Made by a program: the position numbers and the translations under genes | Shown: positions 34,286 to 41,635 of the stretch, piece after piece | Layout: each line of letters begins with the position of its first letter | Position numbering within the stretch: position 1 is the stretch's first letter | Source of the DNA: Chloroflexota bacterium | Lineage (GTDB): Bacteria > Chloroflexota > UBA6077 > FW602-bin22 > JAMCYS01 | Assembly: GCA_023473795.1 (NCBI GenBank) | Contig: JAMCYS010000041.1 | Coordinates: forward strand, 78,370-120,048 | Reading direction: 5' to 3' | DNA length: 41,679 nucleotides | The notes under the pieces: model-generated | The model's database searches: none | Seen by the model: only the letters and a program-made list of their open reading frames with translations | What the model was told of the DNA's origin: nothing

Positions 34286-35482
34286 GTGTGGAACGCCCGC
34301 GTGCTCTCACTCACTTCCCGGGCCCAGGTCGAGGCCGAAATGGCCGCCGTGGGCGTCGACCCGCTGGGCGTGCGCATAATGCTGCCCAAAGCCCTCTTTC
34401 GCGTCGTCAAGGTGGAGGGTCTACCTACCAACGCGGCCAACATCGTGAAGCAGGAGATGCTGGCCAAGGGCGGCGAGGCGGCGCTTTCCTGGGCAGGTTC
34501 TCTTTCGGCCAGTGCCAAGACCGATGTCCTACTGATGGGCACGGCGCGCCACTTCGCACGTCTGGTCGCGCGCCTGCGGATGCACCCGTTCGGTTTGCGC
34601 GATTTGGCCGACGAGCTCCGCGAGGCTCTGGATCAGTATGAATCGCCACTCCCACCGAGCGTCTGGCGCGGCACGACCTTCACCTGGGGCAGCCGCACTT
34701 ACGTCATGGGCATTGTTAACGTCACCCCTGATTCATTTTCCGGCGATGGGCTGGGTGCCGACGTGCCCGCCGTCGTCGCCCAGGCGGTGCGGATGGTAGA
34801 GGAAGGGGCCGACCTCATCGACGTCGGCGGCGAGTCGACCAGGCCCGGGCACAAGTCCGTTAGCGTCAAGGAGGAACTGCGGCGGGTTCTGCCAGCCTTG
34901 CACGCCGTTCGGCAGGCCGTTGAGGTGCCACTTTCGATAGATACGTACAAGTCCGAAGTCGCGGCCGCCGCCCTCGCGGCGGGGGCGGACCTCGTAAACG
35001 ATATCTGGGGCTTGCGCCGGGATCCCCACATGGCACACGTCGTGGCAGAGGCCAAGGTCCCGGTAATCTTGATGCACAACCAGGAAGGCACGCAGTACAC
35101 TGATCTAATGGCCGACATCATGCGTTCACTCAGGGAGAGCATCGCCCTCGCCCGCGTGGCCGGCATACCAGAGTCCAATATCTTGCTCGATCCAGGTATC
35201 GGTTTCGGCAAGAGGCGCGAGCAAAATCTCGAAGTGCTGGCGCGGTTAGACGAGCTGCGCGTCCTTGGCCGGCCAATTCTGGTTGGCACCTCACGTAAGT
35301 CTACTCTCGGCCATATTCTGGGCACGCCGCCCGACGATAGACTTGAGGGAACGGCAGCTACGGCAGCCCTGGCCATCGCCAAAGGCGCGGATATCCTGCG
35401 GGTGCACGACGTGAAGCAAATCGTCCGGGTGGCCCGAGTGGCCGACGCCGTGGAGCGAGGACGTTGGCAAGAGTATTCCTGA
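34286..35482 (+). CDS. folP: Dihydropteroate synthase FolP (long form)
   Basis: 398 aa, with the catalytic TIM barrel in residues ~135-390: MGIVNVTPDSFSGDG, DVGGESTRPGH, NDIWGLRRDP, LDPGIGFGKRREQN and VGTSRKSTLG are all present. The first ~130 residues are a separate domain (VDPLGVRIMLPKALFRVVKV, AANIVKQEMLAKGG) of the kind found in long DHPS forms of several anaerobic Firmicutes; its role is unclear. GTG start with AGGAGGGGG 6 nt upstream. It condenses hydroxymethyl-dihydropterin pyrophosphate with para-aminobenzoate. Overlaps folK by 19 nt. Confidence 0.93.
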   Translation: MWNARVLSLTSRAQVEAEMAAVGVDPLGVRIMLPKALFRVVKVEGLPTNAANIVKQEMLAKGGEAALSWAGSLSASAKTDVLLMGTARHFARLVARLRMHPFGLRDLADELREALDQYESPLPPSVWRGTTFTWGSRTYVMGIVNVTPDSFSGDGLGADVPAVVAQAVRMVEEGADLIDVGGESTRPGHKSVSVKEELRRVLPALHAVRQAVEVPLSIDTYKSEVAAAALAAGADLVNDIWGLRRDPHMAHVVAEAKVPVILMHNQEGTQYTDLMADIMRSLRESIALARVAGIPESNILLDPGIGFGKRREQNLEVLARLDELRVLGRPILVGTSRKSTLGHILGTPPDDRLEGTAATAALAIAKGADILRVHDVKQIVRVARVADAVERGRWQEYS

Positions 35483-35967
35483 GCTTAGGGAGCAACGTGG
35501 GCGACCGCAGAGAAAACCTGCGCCGGGCGATCAACCGCCTCCGTGAGAACGTGGCGATAGACGCGCTGTCGTCGGTATATGACACCGCCCCGGTCGGCCT
35601 CTTGGATCAACCGCGCTTCCTCAATCTTGCCTGCGCCGGCGAGACTAAGCTCAAGGCGCACGAACTGCTGATCTTCGCCAAGGGGATAGAACGCCAGCTG
35701 GGACGTCTGCCGACCGTGCCTTATGGGCCGCGAGTCATAGATATAGATATACTACTGTACGACGGTGTGGTTGTTCACCTGGACGACCTCACAATACCAC
35801 ATCCCAGACTGCGCGAACGAGCCTTCGTTCTAGCGCCGCTGGCCGAGATCGCGCCCGATGCCGTGGACCCTACAGACGGCCGCACGATCGCGGAACTGTG
35901 GCGCGCACTGCCCGCTCAGGACGTTCGCCCTCTGGCCGAAGACGAGGGGAGGCTTGCCGATGTATGA
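35464..35967 (+). CDS. folK: HPPK, 6-hydroxymethyl-dihydropterin pyrophosphokinase FolK
   Basis: 167 aa. FLSLGSNVGDRRENLRRAI and GPRVIDIDILLYDG, plus DLTIPHPRLRERAFVLAPLAE, are the three HPPK signatures. TTG start inside the end of folP. It phosphorylates the pterin that FolP consumes. No folB aldolase is fused to or beside it. Overlaps the PTPS gene by 8 nt, so the last three folate genes are translationally coupled. Confidence 0.94.
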   Translation: MARVFLSLGSNVGDRRENLRRAINRLRENVAIDALSSVYDTAPVGLLDQPRFLNLACAGETKLKAHELLIFAKGIERQLGRLPTVPYGPRVIDIDILLYDGVVVHLDDLTIPHPRLRERAFVLAPLAEIAPDAVDPTDGRTIAELWRALPAQDVRPLAEDEGRLADV

Positions 35968-36340
35968 AATCAGCGTCCGCCAGCACTTCGACGCCGCCCA
36001 CTATCTGCGCGACTACAACGGGCGCTGCGAGAACCTGCACGGTCATCGCTACGAAGTGGCTGTCTCCCTGAGCGCGCGGGGCCTGGACGCCAGCGGCCTA
36101 GCTTTCGACTTCACCCGCCTGAAGCGCGTCCTCAAGGAGCGCTTCCTCGACGTCTACGATCACGTTTGCCTGAACGATGTCGCACCCTATGACCGAATCA
36201 ATCCCTCCGCCGAGAACATCGCCCGGACCATGTTCGAGGGCCTCAGCGAACACCTAGCCGACCCTGAGTCACAGGCCAGCCTGCACAGCGTCACCGTCTG
36301 GGAGTCGCCCGACAGTTGGTGCACCTATACGGCCGACTAG
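35960..36340 (+). CDS. 6-pyruvoyl-tetrahydropterin synthase family protein, probable FolB substitute
   Basis: 126 aa, the length of QueD/PTPS proteins. ATG 35960 with GAGGGGAGG 7 nt upstream. Zinc ligands are His14 (FDAAHYL), His27 and His29 in GRCENLHGHRYEV. That motif has both the catalytic Cys23 of PTPS/QueD and a glutamate next to it (CExxHGH), the combination described for bifunctional PTPS-I/III types. PTPS-III enzymes convert dihydroneopterin triphosphate straight to 6-hydroxymethyl-dihydropterin, bypassing FolB. Its place as fourth gene of a folE-folP-folK operon with no folB supports that role; queuosine synthesis (QueD) is the alternative. Confidence 0.88.
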   Translation: MYEISVRQHFDAAHYLRDYNGRCENLHGHRYEVAVSLSARGLDASGLAFDFTRLKRVLKERFLDVYDHVCLNDVAPYDRINPSAENIARTMFEGLSEHLADPESQASLHSVTVWESPDSWCTYTAD

Positions 36341-36679
36341 GCCAGCGTTCGCCCCATCCATAGCAGTTCCTAACGTGTCCGCCACGGCACCGCTACTTGT
36401 GTCCCTGAACCACCCGGCTGCGGGACGCCTACCATCGCGCGGAGATCGAGACCGCGTCATCCCATAAAGCCAGCCGGACTCGCCCGCGAACTCATCCCTT
36501 GCCACACCACCAGTCCGTCGCAACCGCGCCCGCGATGCCTCCACCAATACCCCGATTGTGACCCCCTCCGGCCGACGACCGCGGGGGCTTGTCCCCAGAC
36601 AACCCGCCACCACAGGCCCGATCAGCGACGCGCCAGAGCCGATCCCTTGGCGCCGCTATAGCGGCGCCATACATCAACT
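36341..36679. other. Gene-poor spacer after the folate operon
   Basis: About 340 bp with no reading frame that looks coding on either strand. The only structure I see is the palindrome at 36648-36669. It marks the boundary between the conserved gene clusters and the looser right-hand part. Confidence 0.5.
36648..36669. repeat. 22-bp perfect palindrome
   Basis: TGGCGCCGCTA followed directly by its reverse complement TAGCGGCGCCA, with no loop. It lies 10 bp past the stop of the leftward gene at 36680, but there is no T-run on either side, so a dimeric protein-binding site is as likely as a terminator. Confidence 0.7.
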
Positions 36680-37147
36680 TTAGTCAACCCCCACCCGATC
36701 AAGCAGTTGCAGACACTCGTCCCTCAACTCCAGCCCTCGTCGCCAGTCCTGGCCCGCGCTGTCGCGGTATGTCGCCAGGGCGAAGAACTTCACCAGGGTC
36801 GCCGCCAGGGCGGCCCAGGCAACCACGTGCTCCACGGGGAAATCACCGGCGACCCTGACCCTGGGCCGAGGATCGCTCTCCGCGATAAGACCCACCGCGC
36901 GCAGGACGAGGCGTTGATCTGCCTCCAGTAGCTCGCTCGCCATTTCTGGCCGCGGACTGCCCTTTTCGTCATACCCATACGGCGGGCCGTCCTCCACATA
37001 GATAGCATAGGCTCCTAGCCACGCCTGGTAGTAGGGCGATTGTGGGTCAAGCCAGGCGGCATAGCGGCGCCCGCCCTGCCAACCGACATCGCCGTTTCGC
37101 CTCCAAATGGATCGATTTCTGGCCGATTCTAGGCAGACGCTTGGCAA
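36680..37147 (-). CDS. Unknown protein, possibly 5'-truncated
   Basis: Up to 155 aa. The C-terminal 80 residues look like real protein: helices rich in Leu, Ala and Arg (EADQRLVLRAVGLIAES, then VEHVVAWAALAATLVKFFALAT and LELRDECLQLLDRV). The N-terminus is doubtful: the only in-frame start is TTG 37147 without a ribosome site. A GGAGG followed by ATG occurs near 37100 but in the wrong frame. This suggests a remnant or a frameshift near the 5' end. No family recognised. Confidence 0.45.
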   Translation of the reverse strand: MPSVCLESARNRSIWRRNGDVGWQGGRRYAAWLDPQSPYYQAWLGAYAIYVEDGPPYGYDEKGSPRPEMASELLEADQRLVLRAVGLIAESDPRPRVRVAGDFPVEHVVAWAALAATLVKFFALATYRDSAGQDWRRGLELRDECLQLLDRVGVD

Positions 37148-37164
37148 CGTGTCAAACCCGGCCC

Positions 37165-37194
37165 TTGTGGCAATGCTGCCACCGGGGCTATGAT
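37165..37194 (+). promoter_or_regulatory. Promoter for the racemase-like gene
   Basis: TTGTGG (37165-37170), 18 bp, TATGAT (37189-37194). Confidence 0.45.
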
Positions 37195-37266
37195 AGAGGC
37201 GCGCCCTCGTTCGGCTGTCGGCACCAGCGAGCGCATGCGGCGTGAGAAGGCAGGAGGAGGAGAAAG

Positions 37267-37923
37267 GTGGGCAAGCTAGTGGTAGGAGTGCACACTGCAG
37301 CCAGTGTGGTCAAAATCGTCGCGGATCTCTTCCGGGAGATGCTGCCGGACGTCGAGCTGGTCAACTTTCTCGACGATTCGATCGTGCAGGCGGCGGTGGC
37401 TGCCGGCGGCGTGAACGAGGTCCTGGCCAGTCGCATGTATCACCACTACGTCGCCGCGGAACTGACCGGCGCCGATGTGATCCTCGTGACTTGCTCGACG
37501 GTGGGAGAAACGGCCGACATCGCTCGCCAGCTGATCCCAACCCCCATCGTCAAGATCGATGACGCGATGTGCGAGCAGGCCGTGCGTGCCGGTGGCACCA
37601 TCGGCGTCCTGGCCACCGTCGAGAGCACCCTGGGACCGACCAGCAGACTGATCCAGCGCAAGGCGGAAGAGGCAGGAAGGGTGGTGGAAGTCAAGACCAG
37701 GCTGGCACAAGGCGCCTTTCAGGCCCTGGCGCGGGGTGAGGCGGAGCTGCACGATCGCCTGGTGCTGGACGTGATCGATGAGTACGCCAAGGAAGTCGAC
37801 GTCGTCGTCTTCGCCCAGGCGAGCATGGTGCGGCTGCTACCGCTAGTCGGGCACGTCGCCGTCCCGGTTCTCTCCAGCCCCCGCCTGGGCGTGGAGAGCG
37901 TCAAGCAGCGTCTAGGACTCTAG
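37267..37923 (+). CDS. Aspartate/glutamate/hydantoin racemase superfamily protein
   Basis: 218 aa. GTG start behind a purine-rich AGGAGGAGG. Two-domain Asp/Glu racemase pattern: VGVHTAASVVK at the start, DVILVTCSTVGETADIA with the first catalytic cysteine near residue 77, GGTIGVLATVESTLGPT, and DVVVFAQASMVRLLPLV at the position where true racemases carry the second cysteine. Having only one of the two cysteines, it may be a decarboxylase, isomerase or lyase of the superfamily, not a classical two-base racemase. Monocistronic. Confidence 0.82.
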   Translation: MGKLVVGVHTAASVVKIVADLFREMLPDVELVNFLDDSIVQAAVAAGGVNEVLASRMYHHYVAAELTGADVILVTCSTVGETADIARQLIPTPIVKIDDAMCEQAVRAGGTIGVLATVESTLGPTSRLIQRKAEEAGRVVEVKTRLAQGAFQALARGEAELHDRLVLDVIDEYAKEVDVVVFAQASMVRLLPLVGHVAVPVLSSPRLGVESVKQRLGL

Positions 37924-37930
37924 TCAGGCA

Positions 37931-37975
37931 GGCTCGGTAGGCTCTCGAGGTGTAACCCAAGAGGCCTACCGAGCC
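37931..37975. repeat. 12-bp inverted repeat after the racemase-like gene
   Basis: GGCTCGGTAGGC (37931-37942) and GCCTACCGAGCC (37964-37975) are perfect complements with a 21-nt loop, starting 7 bp after the stop codon. No T-run follows, so it may be a factor-assisted terminator or an mRNA 3' stabiliser. Confidence 0.65.
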
Positions 37976-38396
37976 CTCCAGCCCCTTCTGCGGCGTTCTT
38001 TCGACCCTCCCAACGTCCCTTTCCAGAGCAAGCGGCCCCGCCCGCCAACAACCACACAACATGGCAGGCGTACAGCAGTGCTGACTGACAACATGCCAAC
38101 AGGACACAACGACCAATCGACAACAACACAACCAACATTAACCACAAAACGACACAAGGTCATTAGTCCATCGCTATAAAGGTACTTAATGCCATAAGTG
38201 ATACAGTGCAGAAGGCCAAGCGTATATAAAAGCAAACTAACAGCAAGCGAGGAGTGCATATGCATCATCCAACATCATTACCCTGCCATAATCGCACAAC
38301 GCAACAAGCTGCTAGCGGGAATCTGACCGCGCCTAGCACCACCAGTGGTCCGGCGGGCGGTTCCGCGCCCAGCCAGGTGCCGTCCGGCACCGTCGC
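37976..38396. other. Low-GC, A/C-skewed noncoding tract
   Basis: About 420 bp unlike the rest of the window. The stretch from about 38040 to 38290 is rich in A and C on the plus strand (G/T on the minus) with runs of ACAAC and CAACA and near-repeats such as GACACAACGACC and CGACACAAGG. It also has AT-rich pieces (TATAAAGG, TATATAAAAGC) and the motif GTACTTAAT, which recurs at 40438. No coding frame is credible. It could be a replication or partition region of a mobile element. Confidence 0.5.
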
Positions 38397-39008
38397 TCAG
38401 CCACCAAACATTCGCTGCCACCAGGGTCGCCTTTTCTCCGCCTCACAGCGCTCCAGGCGCTCCCGCAGCGCCCCGATCTCCTCATTGCGCTCGCCGACCA
38501 CTCGCCGCCACTCCTCGGCTAGGCTCTGCGCCCCACCCAGCGCCGCCAAGAGCTGCGCCACCAGCGCCGACCAATCCTCTTCACGGCCCACCAATCCCAG
38601 TGTCGCCGGCAGTATCGTCAGTTCCCTAGCCACGGCGCGCCTTTCCTCGGCATCGCCAGCCGCCACCGATCCGCCTGACCCAGTTGCCTCATCAGGAGTC
38701 GGCGGCGCCACCGCGGCTCGCCGCCGCGTCTCGCCCCTTGGCTCGCGTTGAGCCCAGCGACCCCGCAGCTCCCGCAGGGCCTCATCATAGGTCAGCCCTC
38801 GCGCCAGTAGCGCCTTGCCCTCCTTCAGGATGGCCAGGTCCCGCTCAGAATACAGGCGAAATCCCGGCCTCCCGCCCGCGCGCTCCTGCGGTGTCGCGGC
38901 TGCCACGGATAATAATCTGGCGAAGCGAACGGAGTACAGTCGCAAAGTGCTGGCCGGCACACCCAAGGCTGCCGCCGCTTCTGCCGGTCGATAACCGCCT
39001 TCTGCCAT
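38397..39008 (-). CDS. MerR-type HTH protein with C-terminal coiled coil
   Basis: 203 aa. Residues 5-75 are a MerR-like winged helix (YRPAEAAAALGVPASTLRLYS, then FRLYSERDLAILKEGKALLA). A proline/alanine-rich acidic linker (about 80-120) leads to a helical segment with coiled-coil character (EWRRVVGERNEEIGALRERLERCEAE) and a short aromatic tail, PWWQRMFGG. No cysteine cluster or effector domain of metal sensors is present. The aromatic, basic tail could anchor to the membrane or to a partner. It resembles HTH proteins carried on plasmids and integrative elements and lies in the same island as ParA/RHH. Confidence 0.78.
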   Translation of the reverse strand: MAEGGYRPAEAAAALGVPASTLRLYSVRFARLLSVAAATPQERAGGRPGFRLYSERDLAILKEGKALLARGLTYDEALRELRGRWAQREPRGETRRRAAVAPPTPDEATGSGGSVAAGDAEERRAVARELTILPATLGLVGREEDWSALVAQLLAALGGAQSLAEEWRRVVGERNEEIGALRERLERCEAEKRRPWWQRMFGG

Positions 39009-39081
39009 TCAAGCACCGCCACAACGCCGCCACATACATTGCTTATGCCGCTGACGTCGCGCCATCGCACGCCACAACGTC

Positions 39082-39110
39082 ATCATAGCACACGCAGACT
39101 GTCCTGACAA
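39082..39110 (-). promoter_or_regulatory. Promoter for the MerR-type gene
   Basis: On the minus strand TTGTCA (39110-39105), 17 bp, TATGAT (39087-39082), with TGC before the -10. Confidence 0.6.
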
Positions 39111-39963
39111 GCATCTCGTGTGCGGCAAGGGACTGGCGCTAGACCACTGATGAACCTTCTGGCTGAGCGTTATGGTATTACGATCTTATTACAAGGAGTA
39201 ACGGGCCATATATGATGTTGCTTACGTCTACTAGCTAATATGCCGCCATTATACGACCTGTAGCGTGTGCTTCGCCTGCGCCAGAATCTTGTCGGGCTTC
39301 AGCAGAGGGCACTGCCTGATACCCCGCAGGGTGTCTGGAAGGGCCCGCCGGTTATCCCCAATAGTCCCTTCTTCGGGCCTTAACACCCTAGGGGGCACCG
39401 TCAGGAGTCGTCTGGCGATGGGGAGGCCGAGGTCTGGCCGGCCTCGGTCTGGTCGAGTGCGTTGCGGGCAGGCGTGGTGTGCGATCAGGGGCGCCAGGCC
39501 TATTTGGATCTGAGGTTATCTTCCCACCAGGTAGTACGGACGGTCGCCACTGCCCAGGAGTGGAAGGCGCCAGCGGTTCGCCGCCTCGGACTGTCGCGCG
39601 GGAACTCAGCTGGAGTCCCTGTCACGGCTGTTGCTGGCAGCCGCCCAGGTAAGACCAGGGCTCGAGGATACCTGCCGGGTCGCCCTCTGGCTTCATCACA
39701 AGTTGGGCCTATGTGGGCAAGCGAGCTGACGCCATCGGTGTCGTCTCTAGGCCGCCAGATCGTCGGTCCGGTCATGCCCCCATTTAGCCCGCGTCGCCGT
39801 GTGAAGCCAGCAAACCTGAGCCGATGTTCGGCCCGACGGAAGCGTTCGGGACTGGCGGAGCGATGTTCCAGCAGCGGCCGAGAGCCGAGTCGTACCGTAG
39901 TGGGCCTGCCTCGCCAGGGCCACGGCCGTCGTTGGCCTTCAGCTCAGCACTGATCAGATTCCT

Positions 39964-40104
39964 ATGAAAATGGGCACTTGCTGAGCGACCGTGGGGGCAA
40001 CGTGGAGTGCGGCGGCAAGCCGCCGCCTTCCAGGGCGCGGGCAAGCCCGCGCAGTCCAGGGCCCGGCGCCACCGACCGCCTCTACGAGGAATGCCCATTT
40101 TCAT
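39964..40104. mobile_element. 141-bp MITE/REPIN-like element with 13-bp inverted ends
   Basis: ATGAAAATGGGCA (39964-39976) and TGCCCATTTTCAT (40092-40104) are perfect inverted repeats. Between them are two near-identical hairpins, GCGGCGGCAAGCCGCCGC (40009-40026) and GCGCGGGCAAGCCCGCGC (40035-40052), both with a CAAG apex. No ORF inside and no convincing target-site duplication. Short palindromic units of this kind are often dispersed in a genome. Confidence 0.6.
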
Positions 40105-40347
40105 TCTCGGTGGTGGCCCGCCAGGGCAATGGACGATTCTCAGGAAAATCGCTAGACCCGGTTGGCAATGGTGTGTCTGGCGGCCAATCCTAGGGAAGAC
40201 CGGCGATCGTAGGCAGTCCCTTAAGGCCGGTGCGTCTGCGCGGCCCACCGGTTGTCGAGCCAGATGACGAAGGTCTCGGTTGGCCGCGAAATCGGACGTT
40301 CGTTGTGCCTTTGCGGGATGGACTTAGACTGTTGTTCGGTGATATAG

Positions 40348-40442
40348 CAGTACATTGAGACGTTTGTGATTAAGTGCAAGCTGGCAGAGAGTAGCTTAAA
40401 GTGCAGTACTGTTGTGCGGGCATAAAACCGCACAACAGTACT
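40348..40442. repeat. CAGTAC repeats and a 15-bp-arm hairpin below the ParA/RHH genes
   Basis: CAGTAC occurs at 40348-40353, 40404-40409 and 40436-40441. The last two lie in or at a perfect inverted repeat: AGTACTGTTGTGCGG (40405-40419), 8-nt loop GCATAAAA, CCGCACAACAGTACT (40428-40442). It lies about 70 bp past the RHH stop. With no T-run after it, I favour a binding site (centromere-like or operator) over a terminator. Confidence 0.65.
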
Positions 40443-40512
40443 TAATAACGGTCGTCGATGAGTGTAGTGGTACGTAGGGGTTACGACGAAGTCTGACCTA
40501 GGGCAGCAACCT

Positions 40513-40839
40513 TCAGCCGCGCAGTGCCCGGCGCAGTCGTTCCCGCAGGTCGAACTCGTCGCGCAGGTTGGTGAGGTCAAGCGGCGATTCCATGGCCACG
40601 TCCAGCACGGCGCGGATGATGGCCGCCTTACGAATCGCCCTGCCGCCGCGCCGTCGAGCCTCACGGCATTTGTCGTCCAGCCAGTCGAGGTGCTTCTCCT
40701 CGAGGAAGATTGCCGACTGCCTGGTTTCTCGGCGTTCCTCGCTCGCCTCCGCCGCCGGCGCTTCCACCGAGAGAACCGGCTCGGCACGGGGAAAGAACAC
40801 CGCTTTGCCTTCAGGCACCGAAATGCGCTTGACCATCAT
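40513..40839 (-). CDS. Ribbon-helix-helix-like partner of ParA
   Basis: 108 aa. After a variable N-terminus, RQSAIFLEEKHLDWLDDKCRE and RAIRKAAIIRAVLDVAMES give one beta strand and two helices, as in RHH DNA-binding proteins. ATG 40839 lies 29 nt inside the end of parA, so the two are cotranslated. In ParA/RHH partition systems the small protein binds the centromere and stimulates the ATPase; the nearby repeats at 40348-40442 are candidate sites. A ParA-regulated protein-localisation system is an alternative. Confidence 0.75.
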   Translation of the reverse strand: MMVKRISVPEGKAVFFPRAEPVLSVEAPAAEASEERRETRQSAIFLEEKHLDWLDDKCREARRRGGRAIRKAAIIRAVLDVAMESPLDLTNLRDEFDLRERLRRALRG

Positions 40840-41590
40840 CTATCTCCTTCGCCAAAGAGCGATAGGCGTTGGCGCCATCAGACGTCGCCGCGTAAGTGAG
40901 TATGGACTGCGCCCGGATCGGCGCTTCTTTGAAACGAACGCTCTCCCGAATCACGGGCTCAAAGATGCGCAGGCGCGGACCCAGAGCCACTTTCGTCTGC
41001 TCCAGAATCTCCCTGGCGTGCAGCGTTCGGGTGTCAAAGCGCGTGGGCAGCAAACCCTCGAGCACCAAGGAAGGGTTGACCTCCCGCTGGATATCGTCGA
41101 CAGTCTCCAGCAGCAACCTAACGCCCAGCATCGTGTAGTAATCACAGGTCATCGGAATCAACACGCTGTCGGCCGCCGATAGGCAATTCACCGTCAGCAA
41201 GCCAAAGGAGGGTGGGCAATCGATCAGGATATAATCGTAGGCGTCCCGAACAGGACGCAAAGCCTGCCGCAACTTGTCTTCGCGCCTCGTCGCGGGCACC
41301 AACTGCAGTTCAGCGGCCGCCAGGTGGATGTTGGTCGGCGCCAGATGCAGCTGAGGTTCCACCTCCAGCAGCACATCGGCCATCCGGCAGCGACCCAGAA
41401 TCACGTGATAGATCGATGACTGAAGGTCGTAGGGTCGAACCCCGCAGCCTTCAGTCAGGCTTCCCTGCGGGTCCATGTCGACCATGAGCACTCGTCGCCC
41501 AAGCTCAGCCAAGGCCGCGGACAGGGAACGTACCGTCGTCGTCTTCCCAGACCCGCCCTTTTGATTGGCGACCGCGATAACCTTGCCCAC
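40811..41590 (-). CDS. ParA-family Walker ATPase
   Basis: 259 aa. GTG 41590 with GAGAGG upstream; frames further upstream run into the promoter. VIAVANQKGGSGKTTTVRS (residues 4-22) is the deviant Walker A motif KGGxGKTT with its signature lysine. VLMVDMDPQGSLTEG is the Walker A' region and YDYILIDCPPSFGLLTVN the Walker B. It lacks the N-terminal HTH of type Ia plasmid ParA and matches the chromosomal/Soj size. It is paired with an RHH protein instead of a ParB, which favours a plasmid or element partition system. Confidence 0.92.
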   Translation of the reverse strand: MGKVIAVANQKGGSGKTTTVRSLSAALAELGRRVLMVDMDPQGSLTEGCGVRPYDLQSSIYHVILGRCRMADVLLEVEPQLHLAPTNIHLAAAELQLVPATRREDKLRQALRPVRDAYDYILIDCPPSFGLLTVNCLSAADSVLIPMTCDYYTMLGVRLLLETVDDIQREVNPSLVLEGLLPTRFDTRTLHAREILEQTKVALGPRLRIFEPVIRESVRFKEAPIRAQSILTYAATSDGANAYRSLAKEIDDGQAHFGA

Positions 41591-41635
41591 CGCTCGCCTC
41601 TCCCAACAACGGTTGTCAGTCTGTAACGCTGTCCT

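Larger units (their letters stand above)
39111..40512. other. Unassigned noncoding region of the island
   Basis: About 1.4 kb in which frames on both strands are short or have no coding character. Visible structure: direct repeats TATTAC at 39176-39181 and 39187-39192 (one helical turn apart), a possible minus-strand -10 (TATAAT) near 39253, the element at 39964-40104, and the CAGTAC repeats and hairpin at 40348-40442. The segment 39280-39960 is GC-rich and could hold a structured RNA or the decayed remains of an element, but I cannot show either. Confidence 0.45.

Noticed and set aside
37966-38268. Minus-strand 100-codon ORF in the A/C-rich tract
   Set aside because: Its composition follows the G/T skew of the DNA and there is no start signal.
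39500-39775. Minus-strand 91-codon ORF beginning MTGPTIWRPRDDTDG
   Set aside because: It has no domain or ribosome site and an irregular composition; it looks like a chance frame in GC-rich DNA.
39784-40248. Minus-strand 154-codon ORF across the 141-bp element
   Set aside because: It reads straight through the inverted repeats and hairpins, which is not expected of a gene.
39111-40512. Group II intron or reverse transcriptase remnant
   Set aside because: I could not find a domain V-like hairpin or any RT motif.
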